From positions 11,111,001-11,175,000 of the forward strand of contig NC_135198.1 of NCBI RefSeq assembly GCF_050948175.1: DNA of 64,000 nt. Direction: 5' to 3'. This stretch comes from Xylocopa sonorina. Its lineage: Eukaryota; Arthropoda; Insecta; Hymenoptera; Apidae. This document shows positions 1-12,200 of this stretch, piece after piece. The notes under the pieces are model-generated. The model was not told where the DNA came from. It did no database searches and worked only from the letters and a program-made list of their open reading frames with translations. Position numbers and translations under genes: made by a program. How positions within the stretch are numbered: position 1 is the first letter of the stretch; each line of letters opens with the position of its first letter.

Positions 1-3000
1 CAAGAGAAACTCGGCCGTGAGTGCTCCTCCTTCTCCTCGGTCCCCGTATTTGCATGAAGATAAAGTTCGATCGGTGGAGACAAATAAATCGTGGGATCGT
101 TCGCGTGGGTGGCTGCGTTAGCTGACGAGCCATTAAGAAACAAGACGGCGCGCGGTATACGAAGTGAAATTACAGCGAATGAAACGGCCGGCAATTAGTC
201 GCATACATTATGCACCGGGCCCAGCGGGGTACTCCCTGCCCGCTGGGCAACGCCGATGATCGATCGACCAGATGAAAACGATTTCGTCGCTCTTTACCGG
301 TATCCCGCGCCCCCCTCTTCCTTGTCCTTTGTACACGCGGTGCCCCGACGGGATTAACTTTTCGAGAAACCATTTTTCCGGCTCGCTGCCGCGGTGAAAA
401 GCCGCTAGACTTTTATCGGACGAGATCAGGATCGCCAGCGACGACGCGAGCTGCGACGTACGCCGCGGGTCCCACGATCATCTGAGAGATCGCCTCGCCT
501 CGTCTCATCTAGAAATGGCTTCCCTTTGAAGTCGCTTTGCGAAAGGACTCGCGACTTTCTGGACTTCCTCTCGCGTTACGAGATGCATCAATCCCATCGC
601 GAGACTGGGGACCACGATCTCTCCACCGAGCTGTTAACCGGTTGTTAATCAGACTGTCTTCTTGCTTCGAAGCACCCTGCTCGAAGAAACGCTTCGGCTG
701 CTAATGCAAAATCGATGCAGAATCGCTACCGCGCTTACATGAAACTGCAGTGTCCCCGGGTATCGTTTCACCGGCGTTTCACAAGGTGTAGTCTCAGTCT
801 ATTTATCGAGAAAGCAGCCACTAATCGGTTTAATGACATTCGCTAGTTGCTTTCAGTTTTCAAGGCTCGTTCCAGAATTCGCTACGAGTGCTGGTACAAA
901 ATCGGAGCGCGCTAATGGGATTTTCTTTTCTTCTACACCTCGTTTCGCCCATCGACAACGAACTTCGCTGCTTTTTTTTCCTTTTTTTTCGAACCTCGCC
1001 ACGAACGCTAATGGAGTTTTCATTAAAGCCGGATATCGAGTACAACGGACGCGAACAAGATCATAAATTCACATTCGCTCCGATGCGCTCGCGTGATCGA
1101 GCACGACCAGCTGTTGCCCGAACCGCGCGTATAATTTTAGTGGATCGAACACCAAAAATAGCGCGACCAGGGCTACATAATTCTTTACCAGACTGTTTAG
1201 CCCGACTCCCTTTTAATCAGGTGTTGATACATGTCTCTAAACCGCTGATTTATCGCCGCTGCACTCCGCTTCTGACGCTAGCTGCCTAAACCTCGACCAA
1301 TTAACATTCTTTTACCGACTACAATGCCGTATCGAGTAGAAAAGTGAGCGACGTTTACCCGCCTTTGCTACTTGCAAAGAGAACTAATAGATTTCTTCCA
1401 ACTTGCCACCTCCGCGCGATTATGCAATAAATATTGTACTTTTTTCAGTGGAAGGAAATACAACGTAACGCGTAAAGAAAAAAATACCCAAGGTTTTCTT
1501 CCAACGATTGAAACTCTCCCCTTCTCTTCGAGGGAAAAAAAATACTTGAAATTATCCCCCTGCGCGATTGTCGACGACGGTTCCGTCCGTTCCACACACT
1601 TTTTTTCCCTCGCTTCCTTCAAACGCAGCCCCGTCTCTCGTCACTCGGCGGATTTTCGCCTCGTCGTTGACGTTCGTCAGCCGCGCTGTCACGTCGCCGA
1701 TAAAACAACCCCGTACCCACCCTCTTGTCCACTCGAAGGAATATTTTTCGTCGAGATCGACGAGCGTCCGTCGTTTGTCCGCGACGAAACGAAGAATTAA
1801 TCGATCGGTTCCCTCTCGACGCGGGATATCCGTCCGACTGTTTGCTCGCGACGATTTACGAGCCCCTTACGACCACCTTGACGTCCCGGCCCATCGATTT
1901 GTCGCGGCCCCTCGACTACCCCCTCGACAACGTATTCGTACGCGCGAGACGCGGGATTAAACCTCGCGGAGAAAAAAGCCGCGCCTCGTGCACGGAGAAC
2001 GCTGAATCAGAGAACGCTACGTAGAGGAAAGCGAGGGGGTGAAGAGAGGAGGGTAGGAAAAAGAAGGACGCGTTGATCGGCGCTGGCAACCGACTTGGAA
2101 CGTAGCCGTGAGTCAGGTAAACTGATGTGGACTGATGGAAACTGGTGTAAGCGACGGCGAGGCCAGGCGAGAGGTCACGCAACGCGTCTTCGAGCACGTC
2201 CAAGTAGCCGGGTTGACGTGAGAATGGCGTGTAATTTTCAAATGAGCCATTGAGAATATACGCTTAGCCACTTGACTCGACGCCGCCGTGCGATCTTTGC
2301 ACCGTGGACGCTGCTTTTTTCGCCCCGCGCCGGCCGCGTGATTGATTTCCGCTCTTGCCTCGCTCCTTCTTTTTTCATACGTCGCGAGAGCAAGAAAAAC
2401 GGTCCGCGCGCAATCTCTAATGGACGTCGAATGAATTATCCCGCGAGGCAATTCGACGCCGTATCAACGCGCGTTTATACCAAAGAGATGTAAATGAATT
2501 CAAACGAGAAAACGTGAATCGAAACTGCGCCGATGCCAACTTCGACCACTGGTAACTGCATCCCTCTGCATCCCTACGCGACTCCACGGAAATTCCGAAA
2601 TTGCCTCCGTCCACGAACGAAAAGTTCCGAAGCGGAATCACCGGCGTGCTCGTCCAGAAAGAAAGGGACCATCGACCGTGGGTACAGGGCCAGGCTTTAT
2701 CGCTTTGAATCGCGACAGATATCGTCCCCCAGGAACGACCGAATCGCTCCCTTTTCACGGCCCTCCGACCCGCGTTTCATTTCCCTTCGTCGTCCAGCCC
2801 GTGGATCGAGAGCCGATAACCGGCGATTGATAAATGGACAATCGGTGCTCCCGACCAGGGGACTGGTCGCGTTTACGACCCGGCGTCATAAACAGCTGAC
2901 CACGTTTCGGCAACATATGGCCGTACAATATTTCCACCGACTTTACCGAACGCTGGACATCATCGTCCTCCCTCCAACGATTTTCCTGGCGAACCCCTCG

Positions 3001-6000
3001 GCTAGGAGCACAATACGACGAGACAGCGAGGGGGAATTAGCCAGGAAGACGTTCGCTCGTAGGAAAACTTGGCCTGAAAGGCAAACTTTTACGACCGGGC
3101 CTACGAACTCCTTTTTCTTGCCCGTAAATTATGTTAATTCCCGGTGAACGGGCCGTGTGTAATTCCGATGTTTATCGAGGGTAGTCCGAATATCGCGTGC
3201 ATGTTTATTTCGTGAAAGAAGCGACTACGTTCTAAATGATAAGTTGGTTTTACGAGGGACTCCTTTGTTCGAGCGTGGGGATTTAGTTTTGGTGTTGTAA
3301 AGGGGGTTGCGTGTGGTTTGATGGTTTGATAGAGCGGAGGAATTCGGGTCTGACCCTTCGCACAGTGGCCACGCTGGTTTCACTGTTGACCAGAGCCATT
3401 ATAAATACCCTACTAATGAAGTCCGAGCGGAACACAGGGCTAGTTTAATCTTCTCGTACGAACGCCTGTCTGGAGTTCATCGAGGAACGTTGCCCTGGCG
3501 AACGCGATACCATCGGGGGTGCCAGGAAAGGGGAAGTACCGAAAATCTGGCCGCAACTCGCAGCGCCAAATTCGATCGAGGGGACACGTTTTTTCTACCG
3601 CGAAAAACGATACTTCTCCGTGTCAGCTCGTTGAACCGGTCGTGCTTAGGCGGACATATTGCGTTTCGCTGTAAAATTATACACGCCAGCCAGTTTCCTG
3701 TTACGTATTCCACGTTTTCGGACTCGCCCGCCCGGCGTGAAACAACGGAAACCCTATTTACGCGCGACGCTATCTTTAAACTGAAATCACCACCAAGCGG
3801 GATGACTCGTTTTTTCTCCTCGTTCTCGTCAGAGGTTACACAATTACCTCATTGATCGTGGTACCATCTTTATCGGCTGGCCGCTTTCGCCCCCGACAAT
3901 GGATCTTAATTGCGTCCGTTTACAAAGCAGACCGTTCTCCGATTAATCAACGGTTACTACTCGACTTATCGCGCCCGTACACTTCTCTTATCGTCGCTAT
4001 TTATTCGTTCTATCTTGGCGCAGATACGCGCGTACGCGCCCCGCGTTAACACGCGGTGGCGCGCGTCGCGGAGAGAACCGCGCGAAATTACGTTATCGTC
4101 GCCGCTTCTCTCTCTCTATCTCCTAGTCGGTTTACAGTGTTCCGTCGTTATACATTTGTAACACGGCCGTGCATCCGTGGCCGCGGCTAGTTTACAAGCT
4201 GACCGCACCGCGATACGACAGTTTCCAGATTCACCCGAGGAAAGTCACCGGATATTTACACCGGTGTGTCGATGCGAACGCGGTCTGCGCGCTATTTTAA
4301 GCAGGAGAATCGACGCTAACATCCGCGTCCGCGAATGCACATTAAGTGCACTCGTAGCGCACGATGAACGGCTTTCCCAGACTCGCGCGCGTGTTCGTAG
4401 TGCTCGAAGGATGTATCGCGGCTCTCTCTACACTTCCCTCTGTTAATCGCGAGCAGATAAACTGCCGTTTGTTTTCCAGCAACTAGCACGGTTTTTATCA
4501 GCGTCAGATAGCTGCTCTTAAGTAAAGTTCGTCGACGCGTGACTCAAGGCTGTTCAAGGTTCTCCTTTCGAGTTAATAAGCGATAAGAGGCTGTTTGCAC
4601 GTTTACACGAAAGCGTACGAGGGGCATCGGCGCCGAGGCCTGCAAACGAAATCAGAAACGGTCGCGCACTCGGGACCGGTAGCTCCGATCGTGGCTCTCG
4701 ACTGGCTACGCTTCGACGAGCTTCCACGGCTCGCGTTGATTAACTCGTTCCGATGCGGGTCGATCTCAATTACAGATCGGTCTTGCAGCGACCCGCTACG
4801 CGTTTGATCCCATGAATAATGAATTTACGAGATCCGTGATTCGTTCGCGATAAGCGGATCGGAGGATTCATAAAGGCGACCGCGATCGAACTCGAACCTC
4901 CTCCGAACATGCTGTACAATTACAAGCTTACAAGCTTCACGTGCTCCGAAACGTGATACTCGTCGTTTGGGAAAGTAGTTTTCACCAATTTGTACCTCTT
5001 TTTCCCCGACAGACCGCTTCGTCATCTTGTCTGCCCTATCTACTATTTATCTGGGGTTGGAACGTTCCGCTCTATCCGTACAATCGCCTAGTTCCGTCGT
5101 TTTCAAGCCAGATGTTTCGTCGTGCTCGATGCTGGGAATTTATGAGTTCCGTGGGACGCGCGATAAAAGGACACGAGCAGATACGCGTCCATCTCGACCG
5201 AAATCGAGCGAGGAACGGTCAATTTGTCGAGCGATGAGGACGATAACGCTGAGGTCCCAGGAGGAAGAGAGTCGCGGCGTTCACCCGGGTCGAGCCGCAA
5301 GTTAATGACCGTACGGCTTAGGCATCGGTGAAACGTTTATAGCGCCGCGACCATTAGCCTTAACACTTTTAAGCTTCACGGTCGCGATGTAGTTCTGCGG
5401 CGGAGGCACGAGAATTGGACGATTGCCCGGCGACAGTGTTTCCCGTATCGCTCCTCCTCGGCACACGGCGGTGTTAACATTCAGCTCGGACTTAAATGAG
5501 TTACGCGTATATTTATCCCCGCGCTAATGCGCTTCCGCGAAAAAAACCATCGACAGAGCGCACCGCATCGATCGTTAAGACGGTTTTTATACGCGACCGA
5601 TCGCTCGCATACCTCGGCGTTCGTCTCCTTCGCTGGCCGTGTCGCGGTTTGGCGAATCCAGCCGCGTCGACGCCTGTTCACCTACGGGAACACGATACGT
5701 TTTCATGTCGCTGGGAAAAACGTCCGTCCGCGTAATCGTGGCCTGCCCCTCCAACGATTCGTAGGCGAACCGAATCGGTTGCGCGATTGAATTTGTCGCG
5801 CGCGATTCGAGTGGAAGCGGATCGGTCGAACCGATGAGAAGCGGGGCTGGCTGTTCGTCTATGCGTGTGCATACTTACGGAACGATTTCGATCGGGGCCG
5901 AGCTCTCTTGTGTGGCACGCGTTCCGTGCTAGGCAACCGAGCGGACGCGACACACCTGGCCGATACGGTGCACGCGATTCTACCGCTCGAATTATGCGAC

Positions 6001-7400
6001 TCTCACTGGTAACCCTTTTTTTTTAACGCCGATCAATCGATCGTACCTGCGCGACGGGAACGAGGATTCCGAATGATGCACCTCGACAGATAAGACAACG
6101 TCGCGCCGGGACGATTATCGCGCGGTATCAACGATCGAGGCGTCGCGAAGCGGATGCAATTAATACGTAGCGAGGATTACTTTAATGGCCCCCGATAAGC
6201 GGCGACGGTAGCGGTCTAACGAGTCCGCGGAAAACGGATCTCATTTACGTAACGATGCGTTTACTCGGTCTACCGCTTGTAATGAGTTTACGAGGGAGGT
6301 TCCGTTTCATCCCTCGTCGCTGTCCCGCGATCACAGACTGGCGCCACTACGCTCTATTTCTGCCGGCTACCGGACTTTCATAGCCAACTCTTGAGGTTGC
6401 AGTAAACAGTGCGACCAACCTGACGATCGCGCGCGATTGACCTCTATTCCAGATGAAGAGTATCCACCAATTTTTCGAAATCTCCCGCGCTCCGAGAATA
6501 GACGACGGGCTTCGAACGCGATCGCGTCCTCCTCCCCTTACGTTTCAATTTAGTAACGAGCTACGAGCGATAACGCGGAGCCTGCACTCGAAAGAGCACT
6601 CAAACCCGTAACAGTCTCTCCTACTCTCCGTCACTCCCATTCCTTCCCTCGATCTTAATTACCACGGCCTCTGGTGATCGTCACCAGACGTCTAGGGGCG
6701 GTGTTTCTTCGGCCGTTTCTTTATCTCCTCCACCCCGGGAACGAGCGAGCGGGTATCAGGGGAAGATTGCGCCTCGGTCGAAGGAGAGAGGCCCCCGTCC
6801 GGAAAGACGTATCATTAAAGATATTATCGCGACACGAGCGTAAAGCGATCTCGATCTAGGTTGGGGTAAACGGTACAAAAGCTCGTGACTCAGACTTTTG
6901 TGTGTCCAACTGTATCGGCGTCCGGCCCCGCGAGGGCCGGCCCTTGCACGAAGAAATATGCGACCACGAACAGATGCAGCTATCCGCGTTGGGGCGCTGC
7001 TTCGGACCCATTACGCTCGATTAACTTATAAATCTCCACGGATACGTGGCCCTGCCCACGCGCCGCGCCACCGACTGCTTTTCTATTTAATCTCGACGGC
7101 GATTCGTCTCAATTCCACCAAGCTGACGAGGGAAATTAGAAAAAGGAGCTGGGACGCGTGGGAGGAGGCGAGAGAGTTTCTTCCGTCGAAAGTAGCCAGT
7201 TCCTTTACCTTGTTACGCGTACAGTCTGTCGGGCTGGCCGCGTCTCGCCGGATCGTTTAGCGGGAAACTCTGCCCACACTCGGACAGCAGCCGCCGTTTG
7301 CCGCGGCGATCATCGCTGGCTTCGAATAGGAGATCCTGGTTTCGTGGCCACGGCAAAGGGGACGTTGGTAAAACAGGTTCGCGCGTGAGATCGTTTGTCT
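1..7400. other. GC-rich gene-free DNA, left part
   Basis: No exon of a recognisable protein was found on either strand. Open stretches are short, arginine- and serine-rich and overlap in several frames, as expected by chance in CpG-rich DNA. A TATA-like octamer at 3400-3407 and a short CT run near 4,107-4,118 are the only punctuations I noted. A near-tandem repeat of an octamer containing AAGCTT lies around 4,921-4,936. The stretch could be intergenic or part of a long intron of a gene beyond the left edge. Confidence 0.6.
3400..3407 (+). promoter_or_regulatory. Isolated TATA-box-like octamer
   Basis: The octamer TATAAATA matches the animal TATA consensus and sits in otherwise GC-rich DNA. 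No recognisable coding exon follows, so if it works it would drive a non-coding first exon or an RNA. A chance match is quite possible. Confidence 0.2.
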
Positions 7401-8300
7401 TTCCCCCGGAGCCTGTTTCACGCTATCCACATTGTCGACTAACCGCCTATTAATTAAGTCTGAATAGACAATACGTCAGTGGAATGCCTCTTATCGGTAT
7501 CACGGATACTTGAGTCATGTCTCATTAAACACACGGACAGCCAATAGCAATAAGAATACCGAGCCCCATCCATATTTATGGCCGTGGTATCCGTAACAGC
7601 CACTGCACGTGGCAGTGCCATAAAAGTGGGAGTGATTCATAGACAGAGGGAGCGGCCTTGCTACGAAATCTTCTAGTCTGCCTATAGACGAGAGTTATTA
7701 ACCGAGCGTTGTATTAACCTCGGACCACCTAGCCGTCGGACCTGGTCCACCGACGTGGCCTCGTCCCAGAGAAAGTATTCAATTTCCCGTTGAAACCGCG
7801 CGCCTACTTTGACGAGCGAGCTTAAACCGTGAAATTACGATCACGGGGGTGGCTGCCAGGGGTGAACAACGGTCAGAGAAAAATGAATTACAAGGCCGGT
7901 TACGAATTAGTCACGGCTCGAGTCGAGACACGAATCGTTTGCCGGTCCTATTATTATTCCGCGCTGGACGGACACCTCGTATCCATTACTGTCCGCGTGT
8001 AATGTCCGTGACAAATAAACAAGTGTCAACACGGGACAGCCGGAGATCCCTGAAAGGCTGAAAGAAAAGCGGTTCTACACGGAAAAGGATTCATTACGAG
8101 CAACGCCCGCAGACAATGGACCATAACTCTTGGCTCCGCCGGTGAAAACACGTTGACGGTCCCTACACTCGCCAAGCGCAAACTACGCCATTCCGCTTCG
8201 TTATTGCTGTTTTAAAGTTCCCAGCGCGATAAACGATTCGTCTGATCTACAATTTAATTAGAGGGCAGCTACGGCGTCGCCCCTTAAAGGAATGCCTCTC
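7401..8300. other. Motif-dense non-coding stretch, possible enhancer
   Basis: This stretch is less CpG-rich than its surroundings and contains several compact recognisable motifs: an AT core flanked by CC and GG at 7570-7581, and a palindromic E-box at 7601-7617. Reading frames are short and unlike protein. Conservation in other bees would be needed to call it an enhancer. Confidence 0.3.
7601..7617. promoter_or_regulatory. Imperfect palindrome centred on a CACGTG E-box
   Basis: The hexamer CACGTG at 7606-7611 lies inside a longer imperfect palindrome whose arms are CACTGC and GCAGTG. CACGTG is the binding core of bHLH factors such as Max, Usf and Clock/Cycle. The symmetry is seen directly; any binding is inferred. 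Confidence 0.35.
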
Positions 8301-9240
8301 TCGCCTCGAAGTTTCTCTTGGCCCAGCGATCGTACCTCGATCCGATTTTCCATTTCTACGCTTTACGACCACGATCGGTATGCTACCTGAACAAGGGCGA
8401 CCGTGTCAGACGCCGGATAGACGCGTCGTACGACAAGCCTCAAAGGAAATCTGCCTTTTGTTCGCGGCCAGGTCTCCGTCGAATTCCACGAGCAATGTTC
8501 CACGTGGAATTTCGTTTACCTGGAAAACCCTGCCGCCTCGGTCGATTTCGACCGATCCGTCGACCTCGAATACCCCGACAGCACCGGTAATAAACCAAAA
8601 ACGGCGGAATCTCCGACCCGTTTCTTCGATGCGATCGTCGTCCGCGAACAGACGCGACAAGAAACCGCGCGCAAGCTCCAAGTGGTGGAAGAAACGAACG
8701 CGCTTCCCGATGGGCGGCCGAGCAATTGGCCGTGGGGTGACTCGAGGAGCAGGTGCGAAAACGAACCGAATGGACGCGGTGGAGAAGGAGCAGCGACGTA
8801 CAATGGCCACGGGGGAAAAATGAAATCCGTCTCAGGGGAGGCTGAATTCGTTGCTGGGTCCTGCTCCACTCTGCTCCGCCCTTACGCGAGACGCGGGACC
8901 AGGAGAGACCAGATAACGAAACATCGTCGTGGTGTACGGTGTGGAAAAACGGAGCAGATGCGCGATAGCTCGCAGACCCGTTAAATGCGGGCAGGGTGTT
9001 GGCGTTCCCAGACGAAAAGCAGCGACAGCCCCCCTCGGAAGCCCGATGAAAGCCATTTGGACGGGCGAGATGGTCGCGGTGCCACTTGAAGGTAGCTCCG
9101 TGTCGGGTACGAAAGGGCAGAGGGTGCGGTCGCTGGTCCCGGGTGCCAAAATGAAGCAACCTCGAGTGCTCGAGCCCCGACTGCAGGTACTTAGCGATCT
9201 TACCAACGAAACGAGCGCGAGGTGCGAGACCTAACGACCG
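8301..9240. other. Stop-poor GC-rich stretch, no identified gene
   Basis: Several long frames overlap here on both strands, the longest being 239 codons on the minus strand (8440-9159). None resembles a family I know, and their composition is arginine/serine/proline-rich. Because the openness is shared by many frames, low stop frequency from high GC is the simplest explanation. A palindrome TTCCACGTGGAA lies inside at 8498-8509. A real exon cannot be excluded. Confidence 0.4.
8498..8509. promoter_or_regulatory. Perfect 12-bp palindrome containing an E-box
   Basis: TTCCACGTGGAA reads identically on both strands and contains CACGTG at its centre. It could bind a bHLH dimer. The function is inferred only from the motif. 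Confidence 0.3.
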
Positions 9241-12200
9241 CCTTCGCCGCTCGTTCCTCCGTTTCCGCTCGAATCGGCGAGCAACTGGATTTTTCGAACT
9301 GAAAAGAGCCTCTTTTCGGTTCGCACGCGGGTCAACGATCGACGATGGTTCGTTGCCACGTGGTCCTGAGCGAAATTACGCCAGCAATTACTCGAGGGGA
9401 GCACAGATCCAGGACGACGCGGCTGGGAGACCCAGGACCTTGGTCAGCGACTACGCGATGCTCGAGGACGCGCGGTAATTCGTGAGAGGAATGCGCGCAC
9501 GGAACGGCCGGCGACCAGGAAGATGAATCGCGGGTACGCGGCGGGAATACGTTACGCGGATGGATCCGTAGGCTCGCGTGATTAATCGGTACGAACTGGC
9601 GACACGCGTTCCTGCCGATTTGATAACCGTGAATTATTGAACGCGCCCGGTGATCGATGGGTCCGTGGCCGCTGGATCGGCGCTGGACATTCTAATTGCC
9701 GGTCGTTTAGAATCCGCCTCGCTCGCAATTCCCAACCGCGGATGAAGCCTCTTGATATCTTGTTTTACGATTCCACCTGGCGAGGTAATTCACCCTCCCA
9801 TCAAGACCGCCTCCTCTCTCTTGGCTGCTCGGGAACGAGCCCCTAAATATTACTGCCGGTCGACGAACGGCGCGATGAGCGATCCTGTCCCGCGAAATAG
9901 GAGACGCTGGTAACCGTGCTGCGAAGGCTGGTAATTCGGTTTCGCGCGAAACGCCACGGTAACGAGCGACAGAAAGAAAACGCGAGCAAAAGGTCGGGAT
10001 ATCGGGGTGACGGCGACCACAATGGGTCACCATGGGCGGTCCACGGGTGAGTTACGAGCATGGGAACCGTCAAATGGAATCTAACACCTACCGTGCCGTA
10101 ATACGGTTTTAACCGGGGCCCGGCAGCCCGCAAATCTGCATAAAATATCGAATTTCGAATTGAAGCGCGGCGAACGGATTAAGAGGAACCGTGGTGGTGG
10201 CCACCCTCTGGCTCTTAAGGTTTATAATCCGCGTCCGCGGTTAATTCGTGGACGTAGCCGGCCGCGCGTCGCAGTTCCTCACCGGTGTAAAAATAAGCTC
10301 GCCGTTTCCCAGAAAATTGCCGCGCTGGACGAAATTGTATATTTGATTAACGCTGAAAGCTACCACGTCCCGCAGTGTCACGGTTACGGATCTCCCGCTT
10401 CATCGCGTGCGCTTCTGGTACGAAACAGGCTTCTAGCCGGTCTAAAGAGCGCCGATTGTAATTTCCACGAAAGGAATTATGAGAATCTCGTCGTTGATCT
10501 TTGTCGAGTTTATTTCCCCTCGGTTGTCGAGGAGTCTTCCTCTTCTCGTAAAGTCACAGCGAAAATAAATAATACCCTAGATCGCAAAACGAACTCACGA
10601 ACCAGCCGCCATATCGAAGTGGCCTCCAATCCGGCTTTTCAATCGGCTGGGACGATAAAGACGTCCACCGTCGGCGTGGTTCGTTACGACAATATAACGA
10701 TCCCGAGGCGATACGATGCAATCAGCCCGGAGGACCCTCCTCGGCCCGCTAAAGCGCAGTGGCTGAAGAAGATGAGCAAACACGAGGTCTGACGATCGGT
10801 TTGCCCGACGACTTGGCCAAAGATCAAGATACCTGCTCTCGCCTATAAATAGATCCATCGGTTCAATAATGACCCGGGGAGCAGTCGTTTTGTCGATATC
10901 GATCGCGCAATATCGCGCCGCTCAAAATATCTGGCCGTGTAATAGAATCGATAAGAACGCGGTGGTACCGCGAAATAACGCCAGCGTTTCACCATTCAAC
11001 GAGACTTAACCGCGATCGTTTCTCGCGACGAAAGATCGCCAGCCTCTCGTCGATTGGCCTTGAGCATAGAAATGATCGTTGGCTCTTATTCCGAAGAAAC
11101 GCGAGGAATCGAACGAGCCGCGTCCATGTCTCAGGCGCGACAAAATGGACGGCAAGCAGCGATATAACGCGACGTACGCGAGTTCTCGTCTCGACTTAAG
11201 ATCCTGAAAGACCACGACGTACCGACTGGAGTGGAAATATGCCGATTGCTCGACAGGGAATCGTCGAACGATGTTTTCGAACGATATTCCACATTCCACG
11301 GCTCGCGGACTCATCGACGACCGCGATTGACGAGTTGCCAAAAAGAAAATGGCGAAACGTTGTTCTCCCTCTGCGTTGTTGCGCTCGGATCCACGATCCG
11401 TCCACGACGTGGCAAGCTTTCTTCCTTCGAGGGGGGCAAAACGTGGACTGCAACGTATGAAAACTCGGTACTCGAGAGAGTGCGTGCTTTAGCGTGGCTG
11501 AGTGCGTTTGCACGTACTTAGAAGTGCCTATTTTTACGGCCACTTAGCGTCTCGTGAGGGTGAAATTTAGAGTAGCTTAAGAGGGTCTGTTTCGCGTGAC
11601 AAAACCTTCCCTCCGCGGAGGGACAAACAAATGTCCGATCCTCGCAGCCTCCCGTTCCTCACCTGAGATCGCCTCGACGGATACGCTTCGACGATCGGTG
11701 CGACCTTCTATTTCGACGAACGTTTAATAAAGGCGGCATCGAACAGGGCGTACGCGTGACACAAAATTGCCGTTCCGTGTTTCCACGGTCGCGATGGCAT
11801 AAAAACCCGTATAAACGAGCGAGCACGTACGCCGCGCACACACGAACGCGTTGTCCAATACTTGTCCATCGACCGTCATCGTAGAGGTAGGTAGCGATCG
11901 TTCTATCTGAAACGACACGATAAAATCGTCCGTGCCCCGTCGTTAATGTACCCCGGAGGAACTTATTCGACGATAAACACCGAACACGCGTACGATATCT
12001 GGATAGTTAAGAATCGTTCTGCAAATAAATGCCGGTTAACCCTTATCGGCCTCTCGCCGCGTCACGCGGATCGGTATTAATAGGAAGAGCAGGCAAATCC
12101 AATTTAGAAACGATTAAACGTTTAGCTATATAGTATTTCACGGTGCATCGAGACGCAAGACCCGACTCTTGCCAGTGGATTAAAGAGATTCGATTCACGG

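Noticed and set aside
8440..9159. 239-codon minus-strand frame as a gene.
   Set aside because: Arginine/serine-rich with no family resemblance, and at least six other frames are open in the same place, so GC bias is enough.
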